A DNA stretch of 64,000 nucleotides from Gammaproteobacteria bacterium (GTDB lineage: Bacteria; Pseudomonadota; Gammaproteobacteria; Steroidobacterales; Steroidobacteraceae). The notes beneath the pieces are model-generated. The model worked only from the letters and a program-made list of their open reading frames with translations, had not been told where the DNA came from and did not search any database. Shown here in pieces: positions 56,264-64,000 of this stretch (position 1 is its first letter; the number at the start of each line of letters is the position of its first letter). The stretch is from positions 1 to 64,000 of the forward strand of contig DAHXNE010000090.1 of NCBI GenBank assembly GCA_027366635.1, read 5' to 3'. The translations under genes were made by a program, and so were the position numbers.

Positions 56264-59200
56264 CTATTTCAGCTGCAGTTTCAGACGGATGCGGCCCTTC
56301 CAAGGCTGCCCTTCGGTCTGGGTGGTGAGAAATACCCGTTTGATGTCGATCTTGTGGCCGGCGAGCAAGGCCCGCTCGATTCGCTCGGCGCGGGCCAGTC
56401 CCAACGCGGCGAGCGCCTTGCGCGCGGGGCGAACAGTCGGGCGCAACTGTGCGCGCAGCCAGTGAATCTCGGCCTGCTCATGCATGAATTTCCGTATGCG
56501 TCGCGCCTCGCGCGCGCTGCCGGGCAGCATATGCCCGAGCGCCGGCATGCTCTCGGCCGGTATCGGCAGATGCGCCGGATACACCGGCGGCTTGCCAAGC
56601 CGCGTGCGGTAGAGCGCCTCGAACCGGCGCAGCCTTTCGGGCAGCGCCAGCGTGAAGATGCCGGCCGGATGCGGATGCCGGTCGCCGGCCATGACCAGCG
56701 CGTCGATCCGGGCATCCTCGAGCGCAACGGCGTCCGCGGGGCCGGCCGGGCCGGCGGGAATGTCAACTTGCAACGTCGGGCGGGCGGCGAGGGCGTGGGC
56801 CAGGGCTGACAGGCTCGCCGCGGCGCCGGGCGGCAGCGCCGCCGAGCCCGGGATGAACTGCACGTATCGGGCGTGCTGCGCGCCGGGGAACAACTGGCCG
56901 ACGAGGTCGAAGGGCGCGAGTGCGGCCTTCTCGAGCAGGTGCTCCAGCATCTTCCAGACTATCGAGGTGATGTGGAAACTCGGGTCGTTGAGCGAGCCGG
57001 TGACGGGCAGGTTGATGCGGATGACTCCGTCGGGGTTCTTCAGCAGCGCGGTCGCCAGCCGGATGGGCCAGCCCACGCTCTGCTTGCTGGCGCTCGGCCC
57101 GCCCCACTGCAACTGCCGCACGACGATGTGATGATCGGCGTGTAGCACGCGATCGACGATGCGGTAATGGAACCGGGTGGTCAGCTCGCCCTTCGCGATG
57201 GCGTAGCCGGCGTACAGGTCGGAGTACGGATCGAAGATGGGCAGCTGGATGTCTTTGAACGTGGCCCGGATGTTGGTGTCGCGGCCGAGACCGTATAAAT
57301 TGAATTTGCCCGCGACCGTGACCGGCGAGAACCGGTCGATCACCTCTCCGGCAAGCGCGATGCTCGCCAGCGCGTTGGGCGCGCTCGAGAGGTTGACTAT
57401 CAGTCCGTGCAGCCGCCTGATCGGCGCGTCGAAGTGCGGCTCGACGGAGTCATCCGCGAAGGTGATCGATCCGTCGACGATGAGCAACCGGTTGACTTGG
57501 GCAAAGAACGCGGGACCGGTGGCCTTCGGCGACGGGAGTGGCGCGCGCGCGCGTACCGGGTGCGCGGGCATCAGCCCCGCCAGGTTCCAGCTGTGATTCG
57601 GGAGGATCGCGATCAGTCCGCTCGGAGCGACCAGGCGTACGAAGCGGATGTGCAGCCGATCGGGCCGATAGCGGATTTTGTGCAGCAGCAGCGCCTGCCA
57701 GCCGATCAGGGCGCTGCCGCTCTTGCGCTCGATCAGGTGCGCGTTGTACACGTCCACGTCGCCGGTGAAGCGCGCGAGCTTGCCGGCTGTGAGCGTGGCG
57801 GCGCCGGCGGCCCGAAGCGCCCCGGAATGGATCTCGACCGCCAGGGAGGCTGGCAGATACGCGCTGAATGGTGCCAGCGGCACGTAGGCCATGGAGAGCG
57901 TGACTGTGCCGGATCTCGTGGCCGGCTCGATGCGTCCGGCCAGTTGCACGGATCCCTGTCGATCGACGCGAGCACTTAGATGGAACGGGACGACCCGCGA
58001 TGGATTGTCGCTCAGCGAGCGCAGTGTGAAGGAGAGCGGCGCAATCCGCAGCCGTACCGCCGGCGAGACCGCGAGGTCGCGCACCGGCATCAGCGCGTCG
58101 CTCACGACAAGGCGGTTGAGCGCGACATGCCAGTGTCGCGCCGGGGAAACGGCGGCAGCGTGGGGCAGTGGATGCGCGGCGGGCGGCAGCCACAGCGTCA
58201 GATTCAAAGTGCCGTTCTTCTCGCGCGTCACCGGCAGCCGCAGTCCGGTGAGAACCAGCGAGGCGGCCCCGAGGCGCCGTCGGCGGGTATCGAAGCGAGT
58301 ATCCGTGAGTTGTAGGTGTGCGAACTCGATCTGCTGGCCGCGTGCCGGGCCAGCCCCCGTCAGGCTCGCGTCCCGCACACTGAAGCGCCCCAGCGAGCCG
58401 TGCGCCGAGCGGCCCGCAAGCTGCAGCGCGCCGCCTTGCGCCGTCACACCGCCGATGTGCAACAGGCCATGCAAGCGCCCGCCGCCGTCGAGGGTCAGCG
58501 CCGTCGCGGCGAGCTGCAGGCCGGAGAGGCCGACAACCAGGCCCTTGCCGCCGTCCCGAACAGTATAGCCGCCGCGCAGGCTGATGCGCCCGGCGGCCGG
58601 TGTCACCGGCAGGTTGCTCGGCAGCCACGGCGCGAGCAGTCGGACACCGAGGCCCGTCAGGGCGAGGGTTCCGGCCGAGGCGATCGGGGCCATGCCCACG
58701 GTGCCTTGCCACAGCAACCGCGCGCCGTCCTGGGCGCGCGCCTGGAGTGTGAATCGCCCGTCGGGAGCGCTCCAGGTGCGAAAGTGCGTCAGGTGCAATG
58801 AGATTGATGCGAGAGTCATGTGCGCCGCCGGCGTGCGGCGCCGATCGGTGAGGTGGATCTGACCCTGCTCTAGAGTCAGCTTCTCGATGCGTACGGCGGT
58901 CGCCGCAGTGCCGCTCGGGCTCGATGCGGTCCGGAGCGCATCGAGGTTGATCGTCCCGTCGCGTCGGATACGCACGTGGACCACGGGCTGTTCGAGGTCG
59001 AGCAGCGTGATGCGATACGCCCGTTCGAATGCCGACAGCGGCGCGACGCCAATGCGCAGCAAGGCGATCGTCGCGAGCGGCCGGCCGCGTTCCGTCAAGC
59101 CGATGCCGCGAATCGAGGCGGTGAATCGGATCGGGTCGACCTTGATCGGTCCGAGCGCGAGCTTCAGACCCGGGTGCGCGGCGGCCCAGCGCATTGCCGC

Positions 59201-59326
59201 CGAGCGAATCAAGCGCGGTGCGAGCACATAACCGACCCACAGGTAGGCACCTGCGAGCAGTACGACGGCCCCCAGACCCATCAGCCAGCGCCGCTGGAGT
59301 CGGCGGATCGTCATTCGAAAAGGCAT
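56264..59326 (-). CDS. Large DUF748/AsmA-like envelope protein
   Basis: A 1020-residue protein with one N-terminal membrane helix (WLMGLGAVVLLAGAYLWVGYV) and a long periplasmic body. DUF748 features include FTASIRGIGLTERGRPLATI, VRIEKLTLEQGQIHLTDRR, DGSITFADDSVEPHFDAPI and FDLYSDLYAGYAI-type segments (FDPYSDLYAGYAIAKGELT). Related proteins of the AsmA group form long lipid-carrying grooves between membranes. Its role in lipid traffic is inference. It is monocistronic. Confidence 0.88.
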   Translation of the reverse strand: MPFRMTIRRLQRRWLMGLGAVVLLAGAYLWVGYVLAPRLIRSAAMRWAAAHPGLKLALGPIKVDPIRFTASIRGIGLTERGRPLATIALLRIGVAPLSAFERAYRITLLDLEQPVVHVRIRRDGTINLDALRTASSPSGTAATAVRIEKLTLEQGQIHLTDRRRTPAAHMTLASISLHLTHFRTWSAPDGRFTLQARAQDGARLLWQGTVGMAPIASAGTLALTGLGVRLLAPWLPSNLPVTPAAGRISLRGGYTVRDGGKGLVVGLSGLQLAATALTLDGGGRLHGLLHIGGVTAQGGALQLAGRSAHGSLGRFSVRDASLTGAGPARGQQIEFAHLQLTDTRFDTRRRRLGAASLVLTGLRLPVTREKNGTLNLTLWLPPAAHPLPHAAAVSPARHWHVALNRLVVSDALMPVRDLAVSPAVRLRIAPLSFTLRSLSDNPSRVVPFHLSARVDRQGSVQLAGRIEPATRSGTVTLSMAYVPLAPFSAYLPASLAVEIHSGALRAAGAATLTAGKLARFTGDVDVYNAHLIERKSGSALIGWQALLLHKIRYRPDRLHIRFVRLVAPSGLIAILPNHSWNLAGLMPAHPVRARAPLPSPKATGPAFFAQVNRLLIVDGSITFADDSVEPHFDAPIRRLHGLIVNLSSAPNALASIALAGEVIDRFSPVTVAGKFNLYGLGRDTNIRATFKDIQLPIFDPYSDLYAGYAIAKGELTTRFHYRIVDRVLHADHHIVVRQLQWGGPSASKQSVGWPIRLATALLKNPDGVIRINLPVTGSLNDPSFHITSIVWKMLEHLLEKAALAPFDLVGQLFPGAQHARYVQFIPGSAALPPGAAASLSALAHALAARPTLQVDIPAGPAGPADAVALEDARIDALVMAGDRHPHPAGIFTLALPERLRRFEALYRTRLGKPPVYPAHLPIPAESMPALGHMLPGSAREARRIRKFMHEQAEIHWLRAQLRPTVRPARKALAALGLARAERIERALLAGHKIDIKRVFLTTQTEGQPWKGRIRLKLQLK

Positions 59327-59564
59327 GTTTTTATAACTCCCTGGCGTCCCGTCCCGTGCCCGCGGCTCGCCGCACGTGGGCGACGGGCCGCTCTGTTTCG
59401 GGCAGATTCGGCGAGAACGTTGCCGCCTAGTTTAATCCGTCCTTCGGCCGGGAACGAGCCGGGCGGGTGGGGCGCCCCTGCCTGGCGCGGCGCGCCTGGG
59501 CGGCCGACGGACCGACCCGGCCGCACGCGACGCCCGAGCTCCTCAGCTGTTACGATTCGGCGCA

Positions 59565-60137
59565 ATGCAAGCTTTCCTCGCCAGCCTCTGCGCAGTCGCG
59601 ATCGCGGAGATCGGTGATCGCACACAACTGCTGTTGCTGGTGCTGGCGGCCCGGCACCGTCGCCCCTGGCCGATCCTGGCGGCGATGCTCGCGGGTACGC
59701 TTGCAAGCAGTATGCTCGCGGCATTGATCGGCGAGCGCCTGGGCTCGGCACTCAATCCGCGGGTGATCAATCTCCTGGTGGGTGTCAGCTTGGTCGCCAT
59801 GGCGCTGTGGGCATTGAAGCCCGAGGTAGCCCGCGAGCAAGGCGTGTCCCTGCCGTCCCGCGGACTGTTCTGGAGCACATTGGTGAGCTTCGTCATCGCC
59901 GAGATGGGCGACAAGACGCAGATCGCCACCGCAGTGCTGGCCGCCGCATACCACAATGTCACTGCGGTGGTGGCCGGCTCGAGCCTCGGGATCGCGCTCG
60001 CCTGCGCGCCGGCGGTGCTCATCGGCAAGGCGCTTTCGGCGCGTTTGCCCTTGCAGGCGATCCGGGTCGTCTCGAGCCTGCTCTTTCTGGGACTCGGCGT
60101 GCTGTTTCTGGTGCGCGCCGCGCGCGGCACGCCCTGA
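59565..60137 (+). CDS. TMEM165/GDT1-family cation transporter
   Basis: A 190-residue six-helix protein with two copies of the family signature E-x-G-D-[KR]-T: AIAEIGDRTQLLLL near residue 13 and FVIAEMGDKTQIATAVLA near residue 115. Bacterial members such as MneA export manganese; eukaryotic ones move Ca2+ or Mn2+. I looked upstream for a manganese riboswitch and saw none. Confidence 0.92.
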   Translation: MQAFLASLCAVAIAEIGDRTQLLLLVLAARHRRPWPILAAMLAGTLASSMLAALIGERLGSALNPRVINLLVGVSLVAMALWALKPEVAREQGVSLPSRGLFWSTLVSFVIAEMGDKTQIATAVLAAAYHNVTAVVAGSSLGIALACAPAVLIGKALSARLPLQAIRVVSSLLFLGLGVLFLVRAARGTP

Positions 60138-60143
60138 GACGAC

Positions 60144-60590
60144 CTATCGCTGCGGCCGAAGCTCGGGCGTTTCCGGCAGCTGCGGCGCACCGGGACCGTC
60201 GCCGCCGAGGGCCTGGAGAATCGGACAATCGGCCGCATCGCCATGACCTGGGCAGGCGGCAATGAGCGTCGCCAGTCCCTCACGCACGCATTGCAACGCC
60301 GCGATGCGCGCCTCGACATCGTTGAGCTTCACTTGTGCGGCGCGTTTGACTCGTGCGACATCACGCCCTTTGGACAGTGCCAGCAGCTCACGGATCTCCT
60401 GCAGCGAGAATCCGAGGGCCTGTGCCCGGCGGATGAACCGCAGTCGTGCGAGCTCGATGACGCCATAGCGGCGATATCCGGATGGAAGACGTGATTTGGG
60501 CGCGAGCAGTCCGCTGCGCTCGTAGTAGCGGATCGTGTCGATGCGCACCCCCGCCCTGCGGGCGAGCGCGCCAATGCCGAGGCTGTCCAC
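60144..60590 (-). CDS. MerR-family metal-responsive regulator
   Basis: A 148-residue protein starting at GTG. The winged helix (IGALARRAGVRIDTIRYYER, then GYRRY) and the dimer helix are complete. The C-terminus has CPGHGDAADCPIL, like Zn/Cd/Pb/Hg sensors. The cysteine that should come from the start of the dimer helix (Cys79 in ZntR) is replaced by Val or Ala in SKGRDVARVKRAAQ. An extra Cys is in IAALQCVREG. The metal is therefore uncertain. The gene is convergent with the cation transporter. Confidence 0.88.
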   Translation of the reverse strand: MDSLGIGALARRAGVRIDTIRYYERSGLLAPKSRLPSGYRRYGVIELARLRFIRRAQALGFSLQEIRELLALSKGRDVARVKRAAQVKLNDVEARIAALQCVREGLATLIAACPGHGDAADCPILQALGGDGPGAPQLPETPELRPQR

Positions 60591-60619
60591 TGCGCGGCTC
60601 CCGTGTCGGCCGATGATTT

Positions 60620-60651
60620 ACTGTACACCATAGACTGTGGTCCAGGGTCAA
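60620..60651 (-). promoter_or_regulatory. MerR-type promoter with 20-base spacer and operator
   Basis: Minus strand: TTGACC (60651-60646), 20-base spacer, TACAGT (60625-60620). In the spacer lies the dyad ACCACAG-T-CTATGGT (60641-60627) with one mismatch. Overlong spacers with a central dyad are the hallmark of MerR-activated promoters, so this regulator probably controls itself. Confidence 0.75.
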
Positions 60652-60822
60652 GGGTCTTTTGCGGTCGCCGGCGGCGCAAGCTCCTCGCGCGGGCTTTCTG
60701 AGCGGCCGGCGGCCGCCTTTGCTATTCTTGATCGCTTGGAACCACCGCGTCCGATGCCGGCCCGCGCGGCCCGGCCGTGCCGGGCACTGGGCGTCGTTCG
60801 CGGGGGGTGGATTTTTGGCTGT

Positions 60823-60935
60823 GGTGGCCCGCACCGGCTACTCCGCGACGACCAGTCGTGAACCCCGTCAGGGCCGGAAGGCAGCAGCGGCAGCGGCGAT
60901 GTCGGGTGCCGGAGCACCCGCTGGTGCGGGCTGCC
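60823..60935 (+). ncRNA. ffs: Signal recognition particle 4.5S RNA
   Basis: A hairpin RNA whose ends pair (GGTGGCCCGCACC at 60823-60835 with GGTGCGGGCTGCC at 60923-60935). The tip carries the universal SRP core GTCAGGGCCGGAAGGCAGCA with the GGAA tetraloop. Length about 113 bases, typical of the short bacterial form. It binds Ffh to target nascent membrane proteins. Placement just before dnaX is seen in other gammaproteobacteria. Confidence 0.95.
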
Positions 60936-60960
60936 TCCCAATCCGGCTGAGGCGGTTCAC

Positions 60961-62583
60961 ATGACCGATAGCTACATCGCGCTGGCGCGAAAATGGCGCC
61001 CCAAGGCGTTCAACGAGCTCGTGGGCCAGGACCACGTGAGCCAGGCACTGGTCAACGCGCTGCGATCCGGCCGCGTGCATCACGCGTTCCTGTTCACTGG
61101 CACGCGCGGCGTCGGTAAGACCTCCATTGCACGCATTCTCGCGAAATGTTTGAACTGCGAGGCCGGCGTCACCGATACGCCCTGCGGCCAATGCGCCAGC
61201 TGCCGCGAGATCGAGGCCGGGCGGTTCGTGGATCTGCTCGAAGTTGACGCCGCCTCGCGCACCAAGGTCGACGATACGCGCGAGATCCTGGACAACGTGC
61301 AGTTCGCTCCAACGCGCGGCCGCTACAAGGTGTACCTCATCGACGAGGTGCACATGCTCTCGGCGCATTCGTTCAATGCGCTGCTGAAGACGCTGGAGGA
61401 ACCCCCGCCGCACGTGAAGTTCCTGCTGGCGACGACCGACCCACAGAAGCTGCCCGTCACCGTTCTGTCGCGGTGTTTGCAATTCAACCTCAAGCGCATT
61501 CCGACCGCGCAGATCGCCACGTCGCTGGGCACCGTGCTCGAGAGGGAGGGGATCACTTTCGAGCCGGCGGGCGTCGCGCTGGTGGCACAGGCCGCCGATG
61601 GGAGCATGCGCGACGCACTCTCGCTGCTCGATCAACTGATTGCTTTCGGCGGTGGGAGCGTCACGGAGGCCGAGGCGCGCGCCATGCTCGGTACCGTGGC
61701 GCGCGATCACGTGGTACAGCTCGCCGGGCGGCTGGCCGCCGGTGAGGTCCCGGAGTTGCTTCGCTTCGCGCGCTCGCTCGAGCAGTGGGCGCCGGATTAC
61801 GCCCAGTTGCTCGATGAGCTCGCGGCGCTGCTCACGCGCGTCGCGCTCAAGCAGGTCGTGGGGGAGGCGTACGAGGGCGATGAGCTGTATGCACCGGAAT
61901 TGATCGCCCGCCTCGCCGGCGAGCTCGCGGCCGAGGATGTGCAGCTCTACTATCAAACGGCCATCATGGGCCGGCGCGACTTGCCGCTCGCGCCCGATCC
62001 GCGGACGGGCTTCGAGATGACACTGCTGAGGATGATCGCATTCCGCCCGAGTGAGCCGCGAACGCCGCTCGCCCAGCCGGTGGCGACGTCGGCTGCGGCT
62101 AGCTCCGGGCGCGCGGCCGCGAGGCCCGAGGCGCCCTCTGCGCGGTACTCGACGCAGACCGAGTCGGCCGGACATGGAACAGTCGTGGGCAGCGAGCCGG
62201 CGGGCGACGGGGAGTGGAGCGCGCTGTTGGGACAACTCGATCTGCAGGGCGCGGCGCGTCAGCTGGCCAGTCACTGCGTGCTCATCGCTCGCGAAGGGGT
62301 GCGTGTGAAGCTAGCCCTGGATCCGCGCAGCGGCTCCCTGCGCACCGCCTCCCTGGAGGAGAAGCTCGCGCAGGCGCTTTCACGGCACTTCGGCGAGCCG
62401 GTCCGGTTGGAGTTCCTCGCCGCATCCGAGCCCGGCGAAACACCGGACCAGGCGCGGCAGCGCGCCGCGCGCGAGCGCTCGGACGCCGCTCGCCGCGCGT
62501 TCGAGTCCGACCCGGGCGTACAAAGCTTTCGCGAGCGCTTTGGAGCGGAGGTGATCTCCGAGACCGTCCGCCCCGTGAAGTGA
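60961..62583 (+). CDS. dnaX: DNA polymerase III subunit gamma/tau
   Basis: A 540-residue clamp-loader ATPase. N-terminus YIALARKWRPKAFNELVGQ, Walker A TGTRGVGKTSIA, a zinc site CLNCEAGV...CGQCASC, Walker B VYLIDEVHMLS, and sensor FLLATTDPQKLPVTVLSRC are all present. A Ser/Ala-rich linker and C-terminal polymerase-binding region follow. I see no A-run frameshift site like that of E. coli, so a separate gamma form is not predicted. Confidence 0.96.
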   Translation: MTDSYIALARKWRPKAFNELVGQDHVSQALVNALRSGRVHHAFLFTGTRGVGKTSIARILAKCLNCEAGVTDTPCGQCASCREIEAGRFVDLLEVDAASRTKVDDTREILDNVQFAPTRGRYKVYLIDEVHMLSAHSFNALLKTLEEPPPHVKFLLATTDPQKLPVTVLSRCLQFNLKRIPTAQIATSLGTVLEREGITFEPAGVALVAQAADGSMRDALSLLDQLIAFGGGSVTEAEARAMLGTVARDHVVQLAGRLAAGEVPELLRFARSLEQWAPDYAQLLDELAALLTRVALKQVVGEAYEGDELYAPELIARLAGELAAEDVQLYYQTAIMGRRDLPLAPDPRTGFEMTLLRMIAFRPSEPRTPLAQPVATSAAASSGRAAARPEAPSARYSTQTESAGHGTVVGSEPAGDGEWSALLGQLDLQGAARQLASHCVLIAREGVRVKLALDPRSGSLRTASLEEKLAQALSRHFGEPVRLEFLAASEPGETPDQARQRAARERSDAARRAFESDPGVQSFRERFGAEVISETVRPVK

Positions 62584-62635
62584 TCCGGCGTTGGCGCTGC
62601 CGGCAACCTATTGGTGACTATCGAGGAGCGACCTC

Positions 62636-62959
62636 ATGCGAGGCAATATCAATCAGTTGATGAAGCAGGCCCAGGCCATGCAGGAATCGATGCAGAAGGC
62701 GCAGGAGGAGATCGGCCGCATGGAAGTGCTCGGGGAGTCCGGCGGCGGCATGGTCAAGGTCACGATGACCGGCCGGCACGAAGTGCGGCGCGTTCAGATC
62801 GAGCCCGCGGTGATCGGCGACGATCGCGAAATGCTCGAGGACCTCGTGGCGGCAGCAGTGAACGACGCGGTGCGCAAGGTCGAGGTGAGCACGCAGGAAA
62901 AGATGTCGTCGCTCACCGCCGGGCTGCAATTGCCCCCGGGAATGAAGCTTCCATTCTGA
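62636..62959 (+). CDS. ybaB: YbaB/EbfC nucleoid-associated protein
   Basis: A 107-residue DNA-binding protein with [20 protein letters not shown] at the start and [18 protein letters not shown] in the core. It usually lies between dnaX and recR, as here. A GAGGAGCGACC binding site precedes the ATG. Confidence 0.95.
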   Translation: MRGNINQLMKQAQAMQESMQKAQEEIGRMEVLGESGGGMVKVTMTGRHEVRRVQIEPAVIGDDREMLEDLVAAAVNDAVRKVEVSTQEKMSSLTAGLQLPPGMKLPF

Positions 62960-62966
62960 GCGAGTA

Positions 62967-63563
62967 GTGAAGTATTCCCCGCGTCTGGCCCAGCTGATCG
63001 AGGCGCTGCGCGCGCTGCCCGGTGTAGGCCCGAAGAGCGCCCAGCGCATGGCGTTCCAGCTCCTTCAGGATGGGCGATCGGCCGCCCACACCCTCGCTCA
63101 GTCGCTGGAGGCGGCACTTGCGGCGGTCAAACCCTGCCGGCGCTGCCGCATGTTCGCCGAGGAGGATCTGTGCGCGATCTGCGCCTCGCCGCAGCGCGAG
63201 GCAGGGTTGCTGTGCGTCGTCGAGACACCCGCCGATGTTATCGCCGTCGAGCAATCGGGCAGCTACCGGGGGCGCTACTTCGTGCTGATGGGACATCTGT
63301 CGCCTCTGGATGGCATGGGTCCGGAGCAGCTCGGCGTGCGCGAACTCGAGGCGATCCTCGATGAGGGTGGGCTGCGCGAATTGATCCTGGCCACAAACCC
63401 CACAGTTGAAGGCGAGGCGACCGCGCATTTCCTGGCCGAGCTGGCCCTGCGCCGCGGCTTGCGCGCCAGCCGCATTGCCCACGGGGTGCCGATCGGAGGG
63501 GAGATCGAGTACGTCGACGGAGGCACGCTGGCGCGCGCGCTGAGCGGTCGGCAGAGCATTTGA
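62967..63563 (+). CDS. recR: Recombination protein RecR
   Basis: A 198-residue RecR starting with GTG. It carries the helix-hairpin-helix [17 protein letters not shown], the zinc finger [16 protein letters not shown] and the Toprim domain [15 protein letters not shown] followed by [12 protein letters not shown]. It loads RecA at gaps with RecF and RecO. It follows ybaB by seven bases. Confidence 0.96.
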   Translation: MKYSPRLAQLIEALRALPGVGPKSAQRMAFQLLQDGRSAAHTLAQSLEAALAAVKPCRRCRMFAEEDLCAICASPQREAGLLCVVETPADVIAVEQSGSYRGRYFVLMGHLSPLDGMGPEQLGVRELEAILDEGGLRELILATNPTVEGEATAHFLAELALRRGLRASRIAHGVPIGGEIEYVDGGTLARALSGRQSI

Positions 63564-63597
63564 TTCGAGTGCGTCCTCAGCCACGGCGCGAGCCGTG

Positions 63598-64000
63598 CTA
63601 GCGCTTCGTCATGAGAGTCTCGCGTAGGCGGCGCAGACGCCGGTAGCTCTCGTAGCGGCGCGCGTGCATCTCGCCGCGCTCGACGGCGGCGCGTACCGCG
63701 CAATCGGGCTCGCGCAGGTGCTGGCAGTCCAGGAAGCGGCAGCCGCCGGCCAGCCGTGCCACCTCCTTGAATCCGAGCGAGCGCGCATCGAGGGCGGCCA
63801 GTGCCGGGGCGAAATCACGCACCCCCGGGGAATCGGCGAGTTGGCCTCCGCCGGCGAGTGCGTACAGGCGCGAGGCGGTGGTGGTGTGGCGCCCCTCCTG
63901 CTCTCGTGCCAGCGACCCGATCGCGATGTCCGCGTCCGGGATCAGTCGTGCCGCCAGCGATGATTTGCCCACGCCCGACTGGCCGACCAAAGCGGCCAAG
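63598..64000 (-). CDS. rsgA: Ribosome small-subunit GTPase RsgA, 3' part only
   Basis: The C-terminal 134 residues of a circularly permuted GTPase that matures the 30S subunit. The P-loop GQSGVGKSSLAARL, the G3 motif LADSPGVRDF and the zinc-binding CRFLDCQHLREPDC are present. The N-terminal OB fold and G4 lie beyond the window edge, so the gene is cut and not broken. Confidence 0.93.
   Translation of the reverse strand, partial: LAALVGQSGVGKSSLAARLIPDADIAIGSLAREQEGRHTTTASRLYALAGGGQLADSPGVRDFAPALAALDARSLGFKEVARLAGGCRFLDCQHLREPDCAVRAAVERGEMHARRYESYRRLRRLRETLMTKR

Noticed and set aside
59327-59564. Manganese (yybP-ykoY) riboswitch before the GDT1 gene
   Set aside because: The conserved CTGAGA and loop elements are not present.

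Overview
This window is a GC-rich bacterial chromosome segment. It looks like a gammaproteobacterium near the Xanthomonadales/Nevskiales/Steroidobacterales grouping. The evidence is the gene orders ffs-dnaX-ybaB-recR and gcvR/bcp beside dapA plus a BamC-like lipoprotein, a complete mlaFEDCB set, a SUF operon headed by an IscR-like Rrf2 regulator, and a Tat-exported high-potential iron-sulfur protein. The assignment rests on gene order and protein resemblance, not on a phylogeny.

Layout. 1-8.3 kb: a broken ECF sigma factor before a DUF4097 protein, a persulfide dioxygenase, a Met-rich exported protein, tRNA-Glu, a small heat-shock protein with a sigma32-like promoter, a dienelactone hydrolase, and small conserved genes. 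8.5-16.2 kb: a DedA-PAP2-LssY fusion, then an overlapping three-gene RND efflux operon (outer-membrane channel, adaptor, pump). 16.2-19.0 kb: a small membrane protein, an HDOD protein and a nucleotide-sugar epimerase. 19.2-28.6 kb: a sugar-acid cluster (SMP-30 lactonase, KDGal kinase, KDPGal aldolase, sugar porter, GH35-like glycosidase, IlvD/EDD dehydratase, FadR-type regulator) that reads as a De Ley-Doudoroff galactonate route. 28.8-30.4 kb: an exported amidase. 30.6-37.2 kb: a divergently read SUF operon, regulator-sufB-C-D-S-U-T-Rieske ferredoxin, with a promoter overlapped by an IscR-type site. 37.4-42.3 kb: class I aldolase, mlaFEDCB and convergent mlaA. 42.6-46.9 kb: phoH, bcp, gcvR, dapA and a short BamC-like lipoprotein. 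47.1 kb: tRNA-Ser, followed by about 3.5 kb of sparse, decaying DNA holding a cytochrome c4-like gene split by an in-frame stop, a four-helix membrane protein and a short-chain dehydrogenase scrap. 50.7-56.2 kb: HiPIP, a BtuB-like receptor under a cobalamin riboswitch, a methyltransferase, an IS3 transposase scrap and a ketopantoate-reductase-like protein. 56.3-64 kb: a large DUF748/AsmA-like protein, a GDT1-type cation exporter, a MerR regulator with a 20-bp-spacer promoter, 4.5S RNA, dnaX, ybaB, recR and the 3' part of rsgA, which runs off the edge.

The clearest functional units are the galactonate-type pathway, the SUF operon with its own sensor-regulator, phospholipid transport split between mlaFEDCB and mlaA, and the cobalamin-controlled receptor. 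I did not find a convincing wholly new multi-gene system. The best leads are the galactonate cluster with an iron-sulfur dehydratase, the RND pump with an altered proton-relay motif, the split cytochrome, and the MerR regulator lacking a usual metal cysteine.
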